A stretch of DNA of 5,321 bases from Holdemanella sp. (GTDB lineage Bacteria > Bacillota_I > Bacilli_A > Erysipelotrichales > Erysipelotrichaceae), in NCBI GenBank assembly GCA_021442845.1, contig JABUSD010000087.1, positions 1-5,321 of the forward strand, written 5' to 3'. This document shows positions 1 to 5,321 of the stretch, one piece after another (position 1 is the first letter of the stretch; the number at the start of each line of letters is the position of its first letter). The notes beneath the pieces are model-generated. The model did not search any database and was not told the DNA's origin. It was given only the letters and a program-made list of their open reading frames with translations. Both the position numbers and the translations under genes were made by a program.

Positions 1-78
1 CTTTTGTTGTCTTTATTATACCCTATATAAATTCAATGAAAATACGAGTGGAAAGATTGGTAAAAAATATGGAAAGAT
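1..78. other. Non-coding stretch downstream of the VOC gene
   Basis: A/T-rich sequence after the VOC stop codon. I find no gene and no convincing intrinsic terminator for the minus-strand transcript. On the minus strand a TATAAT hexamer lies at 20-15, preceded by GGG. It could be the -10 of a promoter for a gene leaving the window to the left, but no good -35 lies 16-18 bp upstream, so it is not called separately. The stretch also contains most of a 10-bp direct repeat listed separately. Confidence 0.6.
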
Positions 79-79
79 T
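49..79. repeat. 10-bp direct repeat, 21-bp period
   Basis: TGGAAAGATT occurs at 49-58 and again, identically, at 70-79, touching the last base of the VOC stop codon. The 21-bp period is two helical turns, as would suit side-by-side binding of a dimeric protein, but two copies in A/T-rich DNA could also be chance. No function is assigned. Confidence 0.5.
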
Positions 80-558
80 TAATCTAAATGTCCTGTAATC
101 TGATATGACTTATCTGTATATTGCATGATTTCGAATTTATTTCCATCGGGATCCTGCATCCACATCTGGTATGTCTGTGATGGGCCAATGGAAATGTCCG
201 TATCAAATTCACAGCCTTTTGCCGCTAATTCTTCTCTTGTCTTATAGATATCATCCACTGTCAAGGCAAAGTGAGAATATCCTAAACGACTATTCCAGAT
301 TGTATCTCGTTCTAACATGCCCTCCTGTTTAGGGAATAGTTCTATATATTGCCCTTCACAGATTTCCATATAGACATTGAATATAGCTTCTGGATCCTTT
401 AATGCCATAGCCTGCATCTGTGGTCGATCATCTCTATTTAAATATTGTTTATATTTTACGCATACCTTAACCTTACATCCTAATTTATTTGTATAGAAAT
501 CAATCATTTCGTCCATCTTATCGGTAAAAAACGCAATATGCATTACATTATTAAACAT
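79..558 (-). CDS. VOC-family (glyoxalase/epimerase-fold) metalloprotein
   Basis: This is a 159-aa cytosolic protein with the paired beta-alpha-beta-beta-beta layout of the vicinal oxygen chelate superfamily: module 1 covers about residues 1-75 and module 2 about 90-147. Four ligands expected for the divalent metal site are visible. H7 lies in the first strand (VMHIAF), E73 in QYIELF, H96 in YSHFAL and E143 in NKFEIMQ, the pattern of glyoxalase I and methylmalonyl-CoA epimerase. The MWMQDPDGNKFEI stretch at 132-144 is the usual C-terminal VOC signature. Family members act as isomerases/epimerases, glyoxalases, dioxygenases or resistance proteins, so the reaction cannot be read from sequence. 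The gene lies 63 bp downstream of the large reductase gene on the same strand, so it is probably co-transcribed and may act on an intermediate of that enzyme. Dihydrodaidzein racemase of equol producers, a VOC protein, is a suggestive parallel. The start is fixed by an AAGGAGG site 7 nt upstream. Confidence 0.9.
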   Translation of the reverse strand: MFNNVMHIAFFTDKMDEMIDFYTNKLGCKVKVCVKYKQYLNRDDRPQMQAMALKDPEAIFNVYMEICEGQYIELFPKQEGMLERDTIWNSRLGYSHFALTVDDIYKTREELAAKGCEFDTDISIGPSQTYQMWMQDPDGNKFEIMQYTDKSYQITGHLD

Positions 559-565
559 ACTTTTT

Positions 566-572
566 CCTCCTT
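566..572 (-). promoter_or_regulatory. Ribosome binding site of the VOC gene
   Basis: The minus strand reads AAGGAGG followed by seven bases (AAAAAGT) and ATG. It is a full-strength Shine-Dalgarno site and fixes the start at 558. The same motif and the same 7-nt spacing precede the large reductase gene. Confidence 0.9.
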
Positions 573-593
573 AATTTCATTGTATCAGAAAAC

Positions 594-615
594 AGGACAG
601 CTTTTTTGCTGTCCT
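594..615 (-). terminator. Hairpin between reductase and VOC genes, weak or partial terminator
   Basis: On the minus strand AGGACAGC, a six-base A loop and GCTGTCCT form a perfect 8-bp stem. The stem begins 6 bases after the TAA stop of the reductase gene. It is followed by GTTTTCTG, a short and interrupted U-tract, so termination is likely incomplete. It could instead act as an RNA processing or 3'-end stabilising element that sets different levels for the two genes. On the plus strand the stem is followed by TATGT, which is not a U-tract. The hairpin itself is directly visible; its role is inferred. Confidence 0.6.
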
Positions 616-621
616 TATGTA

Positions 622-3600
622 TTATAATCCTAATTTTTCCTTTAATTCCTTTGAAATATCAAGACCGCTATATTTCATCTTAATCTCATAGACATCATCC
701 GTTCCATGGATTGGTTCCCATACCTGATTATAGAATGGATTCTTCTTTGCGATATATCCATAGTTCCATGAGTGACCAATGCATTCTGGACACCAGTGTC
801 CACCTTGAAGTACAGCATTGATAGATAATGCAAATGTATGACCATCACAGCACTGCCATAGAATTGGTGTATAGATATCGGCTGGCATTTCGGTAGCTAG
901 ACACTTACCGCCTCTAAATGCAGCTGCTTTCTTTAAATCGTCTAGATCTAAGTTTTCAATACCTTTTGTTTCATCATAACCGTGATTTAGATAGGTTTCG
1001 TCTTCACTTGGATGGAAGAATTCATAATCCTTCAAAGCTGGAATCGCATCCCGTTTTTCTCTTGATCCAAAGAATGCCTTAATCCAGTCTTCATCGTTGT
1101 TTTCTAAAGCCCAGTATGTTCCACCTTCCTTATGTCCAACCTGAATATTTCCAAGCTTCATCTGCTCTCCGGTTGGGAACATGGCTTTAATCATCGGATT
1201 GGCTGCCATGCGCTGCATTTCATATGTAACGCCACCCCAATATAGTTCACCTGGAATGCATCTGAAGTGAAGGATATCATCCAATGCCTTACTATCTGAG
1301 AAATAGTGTCCATGGAAGTTGTATTCTGCCAGCATTCTATCTTCATATAGATCTCTTAGTCCGATACCAAATGGTTTTAGCTGAATATCCATCAATTCCC
1401 ATGTTGCCAGACGATAGGCTGGTCCACTACTTAAGTTATAGGCTTTTCGCCAGAAGCTTTCTGGTACCCAGTCTTCACAGATGTTTGCCATACAGATACC
1501 GGATTCAATGGAAGTACTCCATTCCAGTACGTTGTTTGGTGGCTGGTGGAAGATGATAGGCTCCTGACCGGCTTTCTCATTGCTTGGATGCTGTCCTGTC
1601 TGTCGGATGGATACCCAATGCTTCAATCCAGAATCATAGACTGCCATTTCTGAGAATACTTTTGACAGTGCATAATAATCAAAGATAGATGGATTGATTG
1701 GATCTCCAACTCGTCCCCAATGAATTGGATATGTACGGGCTCCTGTTTCCGCTACGGTACCAATATAAACAAAGTGAACTTTATCTGGATCTGGCTGTTC
1801 CTTGATTGCTTTGATGATATTTAAAGTGGATCCAATGTTTGTATACAATGTCTGTTCTGGATACTTATCCGCCATTGGAGAAACCATGGCACCAATATGC
1901 AATACATAATCAGAACCATCTACCAATCGTTTGATATCGTCATAATTTGCTAAATCTCCCCATACAACCTCAAGATTTGGATGGGCTACTTTCTTCATCT
2001 TGCCAAAGTTTACTTCACTTGGTCTAGCGAATGCCTTTACCTTAAAACGGTTTGGTCTTGACAACAGTTGCTTAAGTGTTTCCAGACCCATCGTTCCAGT
2101 AACGCCTGTTACGGCAACAACCTTCTTTGGTCTAGAGATATCGGCAAATACCTGTGGATCATCAAATGTTAGGGCTGCATCATGTCCTTCACGAACGGCA
2201 TCCAATCCACGTCTTGCCATGGCAGCATCACCTATAACCATATATCCTGCACCGATGCTACGAGCGGCTTCTTCTAATTCCTTGCCACATCTTGATTTAG
2301 AACCGATAGCCATCACAACGCTGTCGCATGGATATTCTACATCTGCTTCTTCCTTTAGGCCTATCACCTTTCCATCTTCAATGCTTGTAACCTTTGTAGA
2401 TGTCTGGACATTGATGCCTGCTCCATATACATTTTCAAGTACACATGTCTTACGAGCACTTCCCATATCGGCACAGATTTCTGGAAGCATTTCCAATACT
2501 GTAACCTTACATCCTTTTTCCACCAGATATTCACAGACTTCAAGTCCGACAAGTCCTCCACCAACAACAACTACATTTCCAGATGGTGTCACTTTTCCAT
2601 TTAATACATCATGACTATTGGATACAAATGCTTTATCTACACCTGGAATATTAGGAATGATTGGGGCTGCTCCAATCGCATTGAATAGCGCATCTGGCTT
2701 GATTTCCTTTATTAATTCTTTAGTAACCTTTGTATTTAAACGGATATCGGCACCTAATCTTTCGGCCTTCTTACCCATTGCGATAACGGCTGCTCCCATC
2801 TCTGCTTTTCTTGGTGCTTTTCCTGCCGTTAAGAACTGTCCACCTAAATGATCATCCATTTCACATACAATTGCTTTATGTCCGCGTTTCTGAAGAATGA
2901 TGGCTGCTTCAAGACCAGCAATACCTCCACCAGCGATTAAGACTGTCTTTGGAGTATCTGTCTTTGTGATTGCACATTCTCTTTCTCTTCCAACGGCTGG
3001 ATTTCTTAGGCATGTTACATGTTTGAATTTTTCTATATCCGCAAATCCATCCAGACATCCCTGATCACAACCGATGCAATAATCGATATCCTCTAGATTT
3101 CCTGCTTTTACCTTATTGATAAATTCCGGATCGGCATAGACAGCTCTACCCATGACAACCATATCCACTTTTTCAAGTGCTTTTTCAGCTACGGCTGGTG
3201 TATTTAATCGTCCTACACCGATTGTCAACATACCTGTTTCTTCTTTGATTCGCGCTGCATTGTCAATATTAAATCCTTGTGGCAAATCAATTGGTGGAAC
3301 TTCAAATTTATTTCCAGCTGAAATAACATTTCCTCTTGAAACATCTAATACATCAACTCCAGCATTCTTTGCCCATTTACAGAACTGGATTACCTCTTCA
3401 ATTGTTAGTCCACCTTCTAAATAATCATCATGTGCATCAATTCGCATAAAGATTGGCATATCCTCAGGAATGTTTTCTCTGATATTTCGAATACATGCTA
3501 ACGGGAATCGAGCACGGTTTTCTAAACTTCCTCCATATTCATCCTGGCGATGGTTAATTCCACCACTTAAGAATGAGTGTGGCAGATAATTATGTGCACA

Positions 3601-4089
3601 GTGGAATTCAACGCAGTCAAAACCGGCTTCGACAGCACGTTTGGCTGCTTGTCCATACGCTTCTTCAATTTCATGAATCTGCGCAACTGCCATACCTGGT
3701 AAAGTAATGCCAGGTCCTGCTGGAAAATCCGAAGCCATTAATATTGGTGTTGTCCGATCCATACCTACACATAAACTTCCTTGCCATAGCTGAACACCAG
3801 CCTTTCCACCATGCTCATGGATGGCATCTGTTAAGCGTTTTAATCCTGGAATATAACGGTCATCACCAATCGATAAGAAATGACGTGGTGCTGTCGGTTC
3901 ATGCACAGAGCATACCTCGACAATATTCAATGCGGTTCCTCCATCTACACGGGCAACATGATAATCAATCAATTGATCCGTTACATCACATTCATCCCCT
4001 GAAAATCTTGTTCCCATCGCAGGCATAATGATACGGTGTTTTAATTCAAGGCCCTTGATGGTAATTGGGGCAAATAGCTTTTCAAACAT
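622..4089 (-). CDS. Four-module fusion: OYE-type Fe-S/FMN/FAD ene-reductase, extended SDR, C-terminal Zn-finger
   Basis: This 1155-aa cytosolic protein has no signal peptide or membrane segment.

Residues 1-370 form an Old Yellow Enzyme TIM barrel binding FMN. The segment 163-168 (HCAHNY) carries the presumed proton-donor Y168, followed by YGGS and NRARF. R216, GVGR at 291-294 and MGR at 313-315 are FMN-site motifs. C338, C341, C345 and C360 are 4Fe-4S ligands.

Residues 380-650 form an FAD/NAD(P)H module with GGGIAG at 387-392, E410, a second GGGLVG at 510-515, E533 and the FAD motif VIGD at 618-621. Up to here it matches the roughly 650-aa 2,4-dienoyl-CoA reductase, BaiCD/BaiH and daidzein reductase family.

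Residues 655-1005 add an extended SDR with TGVTGTMG at 661-668, R689 (suggesting NADPH), T778, and Y806/K810 of the YxxxK motif.

Residues 1045-1106 hold C1063, C1080, H1084, C1100 and C1103, resembling a treble-clef Zn-finger. The tail 1107-1155 is unrecognised.

The likely role is C=C reduction of a conjugated carbonyl followed by ketone reduction; the substrate is unknown. The usual QLxHxG motif reads QLWQG (100-104). An AAGGAGG site supports the start. Confidence 0.9.
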   Translation of the reverse strand: MFEKLFAPITIKGLELKHRIIMPAMGTRFSGDECDVTDQLIDYHVARVDGGTALNIVEVCSVHEPTAPRHFLSIGDDRYIPGLKRLTDAIHEHGGKAGVQLWQGSLCVGMDRTTPILMASDFPAGPGITLPGMAVAQIHEIEEAYGQAAKRAVEAGFDCVEFHCAHNYLPHSFLSGGINHRQDEYGGSLENRARFPLACIRNIRENIPEDMPIFMRIDAHDDYLEGGLTIEEVIQFCKWAKNAGVDVLDVSRGNVISAGNKFEVPPIDLPQGFNIDNAARIKEETGMLTIGVGRLNTPAVAEKALEKVDMVVMGRAVYADPEFINKVKAGNLEDIDYCIGCDQGCLDGFADIEKFKHVTCLRNPAVGRERECAITKTDTPKTVLIAGGGIAGLEAAIILQKRGHKAIVCEMDDHLGGQFLTAGKAPRKAEMGAAVIAMGKKAERLGADIRLNTKVTKELIKEIKPDALFNAIGAAPIIPNIPGVDKAFVSNSHDVLNGKVTPSGNVVVVGGGLVGLEVCEYLVEKGCKVTVLEMLPEICADMGSARKTCVLENVYGAGINVQTSTKVTSIEDGKVIGLKEEADVEYPCDSVVMAIGSKSRCGKELEEAARSIGAGYMVIGDAAMARRGLDAVREGHDAALTFDDPQVFADISRPKKVVAVTGVTGTMGLETLKQLLSRPNRFKVKAFARPSEVNFGKMKKVAHPNLEVVWGDLANYDDIKRLVDGSDYVLHIGAMVSPMADKYPEQTLYTNIGSTLNIIKAIKEQPDPDKVHFVYIGTVAETGARTYPIHWGRVGDPINPSIFDYYALSKVFSEMAVYDSGLKHWVSIRQTGQHPSNEKAGQEPIIFHQPPNNVLEWSTSIESGICMANICEDWVPESFWRKAYNLSSGPAYRLATWELMDIQLKPFGIGLRDLYEDRMLAEYNFHGHYFSDSKALDDILHFRCIPGELYWGGVTYEMQRMAANPMIKAMFPTGEQMKLGNIQVGHKEGGTYWALENNDEDWIKAFFGSREKRDAIPALKDYEFFHPSEDETYLNHGYDETKGIENLDLDDLKKAAAFRGGKCLATEMPADIYTPILWQCCDGHTFALSINAVLQGGHWCPECIGHSWNYGYIAKKNPFYNQVWEPIHGTDDVYEIKMKYSGLDISKELKEKLGL

Positions 4090-4096
4090 AGTATTT

Positions 4097-4103
4097 CCTC
4101 CTT
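4097..4103 (-). promoter_or_regulatory. Ribosome binding site of the fusion reductase gene
   Basis: The minus strand reads AAGGAGG, then AAATACT (7 nt), then ATG at 4089. The site is consensus in both sequence and spacing, so the start is secure. The encoded N-terminus (MFEKLFAPITIKG) matches the usual beginning of OYE-family reductases. Confidence 0.92.
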
Positions 4104-4123
4104 CTACTATTCTTTACAATTTC

Positions 4124-4154
4124 ATCGTACACCATCCATCAAGGGAATAGTCAA
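4124..4154 (-). promoter_or_regulatory. MerR-type promoter of the fusion reductase / VOC operon
   Basis: On the minus strand TTGACT (4154-4149, 5 of 6 consensus bases) is followed after exactly 19 bp by TACGAT (4129-4124, 4 of 6). A 17-bp spacing gives no better -10 hexamer. A 19-20 bp spacer is the hallmark of promoters activated by MerR-family proteins, which twist the DNA to realign the two elements, and a MerR gene lies directly across this region. Transcription would start near 4117, leaving a leader of about 28 nt that contains the ribosome binding site. The elements are visible; activation by the neighbouring regulator is inferred. Confidence 0.6.
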
Positions 4155-4161
4155 TACCCTT
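4141..4161. promoter_or_regulatory. Imperfect inverted repeat over the -35, candidate MerR operator
   Basis: The arms AAGGG and CCCTT lie at the ends of a 21-bp dyad in which 8 of 10 opposed positions pair (mismatches at the sixth and ninth positions from each end). It is centred at 4151, inside the minus-strand -35 element, and extends into the 19-bp spacer. MerR proteins bind dyads at or beside such spacers, so this is the best operator candidate for the reductase promoter. Confidence 0.5.
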
Positions 4162-4162
4162 A

Positions 4163-4194
4163 ATTTATGCATATTTATGCCATTTTTTCATAAA
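4163..4194. repeat. Cluster of TTTATG repeats in the divergent control region
   Basis: ATTTATGC occurs at 4163-4170 and 4173-4180, two direct copies exactly 10 bp apart, i.e. one helical turn. TTTATG of the second copy (4174-4179) is mirrored by CATAAA at 4189-4194, an inverted pair with 6-bp arms. GCATA and TATGC at 4169-4173 and 4176-4180 form a further small dyad. Another TTTATG lies at 4229-4234 in the MerR promoter. The phased layout suggests a protein binding site or an A/T-rich upstream activating element, but low sequence complexity could produce some of it. Confidence 0.45.
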
Positions 4195-4211
4195 CTATTC
4201 ATCTAAATGTA

Positions 4212-4241
4212 TTCAGTTAACTGTATGGTTTATGGTATACT
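4212..4241 (+). promoter_or_regulatory. Extended -10 promoter of the MerR gene, probably leaderless
   Basis: TATACT at 4236-4241 is preceded by TGG (4233-4235), giving an extended -10 element. A weak -35, TTCAGT at 4212-4217, lies 18 bp upstream with 3 of 6 consensus bases. The hexamer ends only 6 bases before the ATG at 4248, so the expected start point is the A of that ATG or a neighbouring base. No Shine-Dalgarno sequence is present upstream. Both facts point to a leaderless transcript. Confidence 0.65.
4214..4223. promoter_or_regulatory. Perfect 10-bp palindrome, candidate autoregulatory operator
   Basis: CAGTTAACTG is a perfect palindrome overlapping the -35 of the MerR promoter and sitting 25 bp before its start codon. 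A dimer bound here would block RNA polymerase, which would fit self-repression of the regulator. Its sequence differs from the 4141-4161 dyad, so the two sites need not bind the same protein. Confidence 0.4.
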
Positions 4242-4247
4242 TTATCT

Positions 4248-5258
4248 ATGAAAATATCAGAAGTATGTAAACAGACAGAAATGAACAAGCGTACCATCCA
4301 TTTTTATATTGAAGAAAAGATGGTTTTTCCCTCTATCAACAAAAACAATGGATATTATGACTTTAATGAAGAAGATGTCAAAAAGCTTCTTTTCATAAAA
4401 GATTTACGCAATGCGGGAATTTCCATTCCCGAAATCCGTTCCCTTTTAAACAATCCACAGACGGCCAGCCATTTCTTAGGCTTTCATATCCGTAGATTAA
4501 AAAAAGAGAAGGAATTTATAGAAAAGAATATCATAAGCATGCAGTATATTCTCAATCATTTATCGAATAGAACGGATTTCAATGAATTGTATGAACTGGA
4601 AAAAAAGGCAAACATTCCAACGCCGAATACAATCATAAACACTGAATTTGATTCCTATATCGTATCTATCATCAACCATTTTCTATGGGGGCCCTTCTTT
4701 CCTAAGAAGCTGAGCGATTATCAGGAATATATCATGAAGAAATTAAATGATGAGATACTGGAAAATCAGATTGAAGAGTACAAGACGCTTTCCCAATTCT
4801 TCAAAACGCTGAATCCTAAAACAATCGAACTGTTATATGAAAAGAATTATACGCGCTATGATTATATCGTTTCTTTAAAGGAGGAGCAGATTGAAGAATG
4901 TGTACAGGATATGATTGCAGGTCTGACCAAACAGATTCAGGATGTCTATTTACAGAATGTATGGAGAAAATACTACTTTGATTACTTTTCTCCCACAACA
5001 ACGCTATATGCTTCCTCTTATAGTAAATATATCTATGAATCCAACGAATACTTTAGAAGCTATCTAAATAATATTTCTAAAGTTCTCAATCAACTATATG
5101 GATATCTGCATAGTGAAAAAGGAAAGAAATTGAATGAAGATCTACATCGTGTTTATAAAGGATATTTAAATATCGAATCCAACAATCATGGTGAATTAGA
5201 AGCGTTATTCAATCTTAAATTATCTTCTATAATATTTAAAGAAGATACCAAACAATGA
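4248..5258 (+). CDS. MerR-family transcriptional regulator with a large unrecognised C-terminal domain
   Basis: This is a 336-aa DNA-binding protein. Residues 1-70 form the winged helix-turn-helix of the MerR family. KISEVCKQTEMNKRTIHFYIE (2-22) contains the HTH, NNGYYDFNEEDVKKL (33-47) is the wing and following helix, and FIKDLRNAGISIPEIRSLL (49-67) is the second helix pair. Residues 80-118 are charged and helical (RRLKKEKEFIEKN) and should form the antiparallel dimerisation coiled coil. Residues 120-336, over 200 aa, are predicted helical and rich in Tyr, Phe and Asn, notably around 241-272. I recognise no known effector domain, metal-binding Cys pattern or GyrI-like domain there; an aromatic-lined pocket for a hydrophobic ligand is only a guess. 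The protein is longer than most MerR members. It is divergent from the reductase/VOC genes across 158 bp, so it is the likely regulator of that operon and probably of itself. The start is the only sensible one (the HTH begins at residue 2), although no ribosome binding site is present. Confidence 0.9.
   Translation: MKISEVCKQTEMNKRTIHFYIEEKMVFPSINKNNGYYDFNEEDVKKLLFIKDLRNAGISIPEIRSLLNNPQTASHFLGFHIRRLKKEKEFIEKNIISMQYILNHLSNRTDFNELYELEKKANIPTPNTIINTEFDSYIVSIINHFLWGPFFPKKLSDYQEYIMKKLNDEILENQIEEYKTLSQFFKTLNPKTIELLYEKNYTRYDYIVSLKEEQIEECVQDMIAGLTKQIQDVYLQNVWRKYYFDYFSPTTTLYASSYSKYIYESNEYFRSYLNNISKVLNQLYGYLHSEKGKKLNEDLHRVYKGYLNIESNNHGELEALFNLKLSSIIFKEDTKQ
5221..5247. repeat. 8-bp inverted repeat at the 3' end of the MerR gene
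   Basis: TATCTTCT (5221-5228) and AGAAGATA (5240-5247) are perfect complements around an 11-base A/T loop. They lie inside the last codons of the MerR gene, so the repeat is constrained by coding sequence. No U-tract follows on the plus strand. It may be a 3'-end RNA hairpin or chance. Confidence 0.4.
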
Positions 5259-5289
5259 TACAAAAATTGGACAAAGTGTCTACTGTATC
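5257..5289. terminator. Possible weak two-part hairpin after the MerR gene
   Basis: Outer arms GATACA (5257-5262) and TGTATC (5284-5289) enclose inner arms GACA (5270-5273) and TGTC (5277-5280) with a 3-base loop. On the plus strand no U-run follows, so it is a poor terminator for the MerR transcript. On the minus strand the inner stem is followed by AATTTTT, so it might stop a transcript arriving from the right. The stems are short and the call is tentative. Confidence 0.25.
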
Positions 5290-5321
5290 TTAGTATATAA
5301 ATACATTCTTTACATTAAATG

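Noticed and set aside
579..588. Possible extended -10 (TGATACAAT on the minus strand) for a separate VOC promoter
   Set aside because: The hexamer is good, but the -35 position falls on the A6 loop of the hairpin. The expected start point would fall on the first base of the ribosome binding site, leaving almost no leader. It is possible but not supported enough to call.
2000..2614. Long plus-strand open frame of 204 codons antisense to the reductase gene
   Set aside because: It lies wholly inside the coding sequence of the FAD/SDR modules on the other strand. Its translation is Ser/Thr/Pro-rich with no domain, and it has no ribosome binding site. It is a shadow of the real gene.
3744..4028. 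Plus-strand open frames antisense to the OYE module (also 3152-3424, 2618-2851 and 1284-1556)
   Set aside because: All are covered by well-conserved minus-strand coding sequence with catalytic motifs, and none has a recognisable product or start signal.
622..4089. Possibility that the 1155-aa frame is two genes joined by a sequencing error
   Set aside because: The frame runs unbroken from the FAD module (ending near residue 645) through a short linker into the SDR nucleotide motif at 661. No ribosome binding site or start codon lies at the junction, so a genuine fusion is the simplest reading.
622..4089. Assigning a specific name such as BaiCD, daidzein reductase or bilirubin reductase
   Set aside because: The OYE-FeS-FAD layout is shared by all the first two types and by many uncharacterised relatives, the fused SDR and Zn-finger modules are in none that I know, and substrate cannot be read from motifs alone.
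4879..4886. AGGAGG-like sequence within the MerR gene that could mark an internal start
   Set aside because: It encodes ordinary Lys-Glu-Glu codons in the C-terminal domain, and no plausible in-frame start follows at the right distance with a domain boundary.
4816..5001. 61-codon minus-strand open frame inside the MerR gene
   Set aside because: It has no ribosome binding site and no recognisable protein features, and it is fully contained in the MerR coding sequence.

Overview
The window reads as a stretch of a low-to-moderate GC Gram-positive chromosome (Bacillota). It has strong AAGGAGG ribosome binding sites, A/T-rich intergenic DNA and an oxygen-sensitive type of Fe-S/FMN/FAD ene-reductase typical of anaerobes. 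A gut Erysipelotrichales-like or clostridial host is my best guess, but this is inference from style and gene content and not from a marker gene. No RNA gene, insertion sequence, CRISPR array or phage gene is visible.

Layout: bases 1-78 are non-coding, with a 10-bp direct repeat of 21-bp period and no convincing terminator. Bases 79-558 (minus strand) encode a 159-aa VOC/glyoxalase-fold metalloprotein. Bases 559-621 hold a perfect 8-bp-stem hairpin and the VOC ribosome binding site. Bases 622-4089 (minus) encode one uninterrupted 1155-aa protein. It fuses an Old Yellow Enzyme (FMN) barrel with a 4Fe-4S motif, an FAD/NAD(P)H disulfide-reductase-like module, an extended short-chain dehydrogenase (SDR) and a C-terminal treble-clef-like Zn-binding motif. 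Bases 4090-4247 form a divergent control region. Bases 4248-5258 (plus) encode a 336-aa MerR-family regulator. Bases 5259-5321 are non-coding.

How the parts may work together: the OYE-FeS-FAD part is the architecture of 2,4-dienoyl-CoA reductase, BaiCD/BaiH and daidzein reductase, which saturate C=C bonds conjugated to a carbonyl. The fused SDR could then reduce the resulting ketone. A VOC protein of the epimerase/glyoxalase type could isomerise the intermediate between the two steps. That trio (ene-reductase, VOC racemase, SDR) is the one known from bacterial daidzein-to-equol conversion, but here two of the activities are in one polypeptide. The substrate is unknown; an isoflavonoid-like, steroid or bile-acid enone, or another conjugated carbonyl, are all possible.

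The divergent MerR gene is the obvious candidate regulator. The minus-strand promoter has the 19-bp -35/-10 spacing characteristic of MerR-activated promoters and an imperfect dyad over its -35. The MerR gene itself appears to be transcribed as a leaderless mRNA from an extended -10 promoter overlapping a perfect 10-bp palindrome, which would allow autoregulation.
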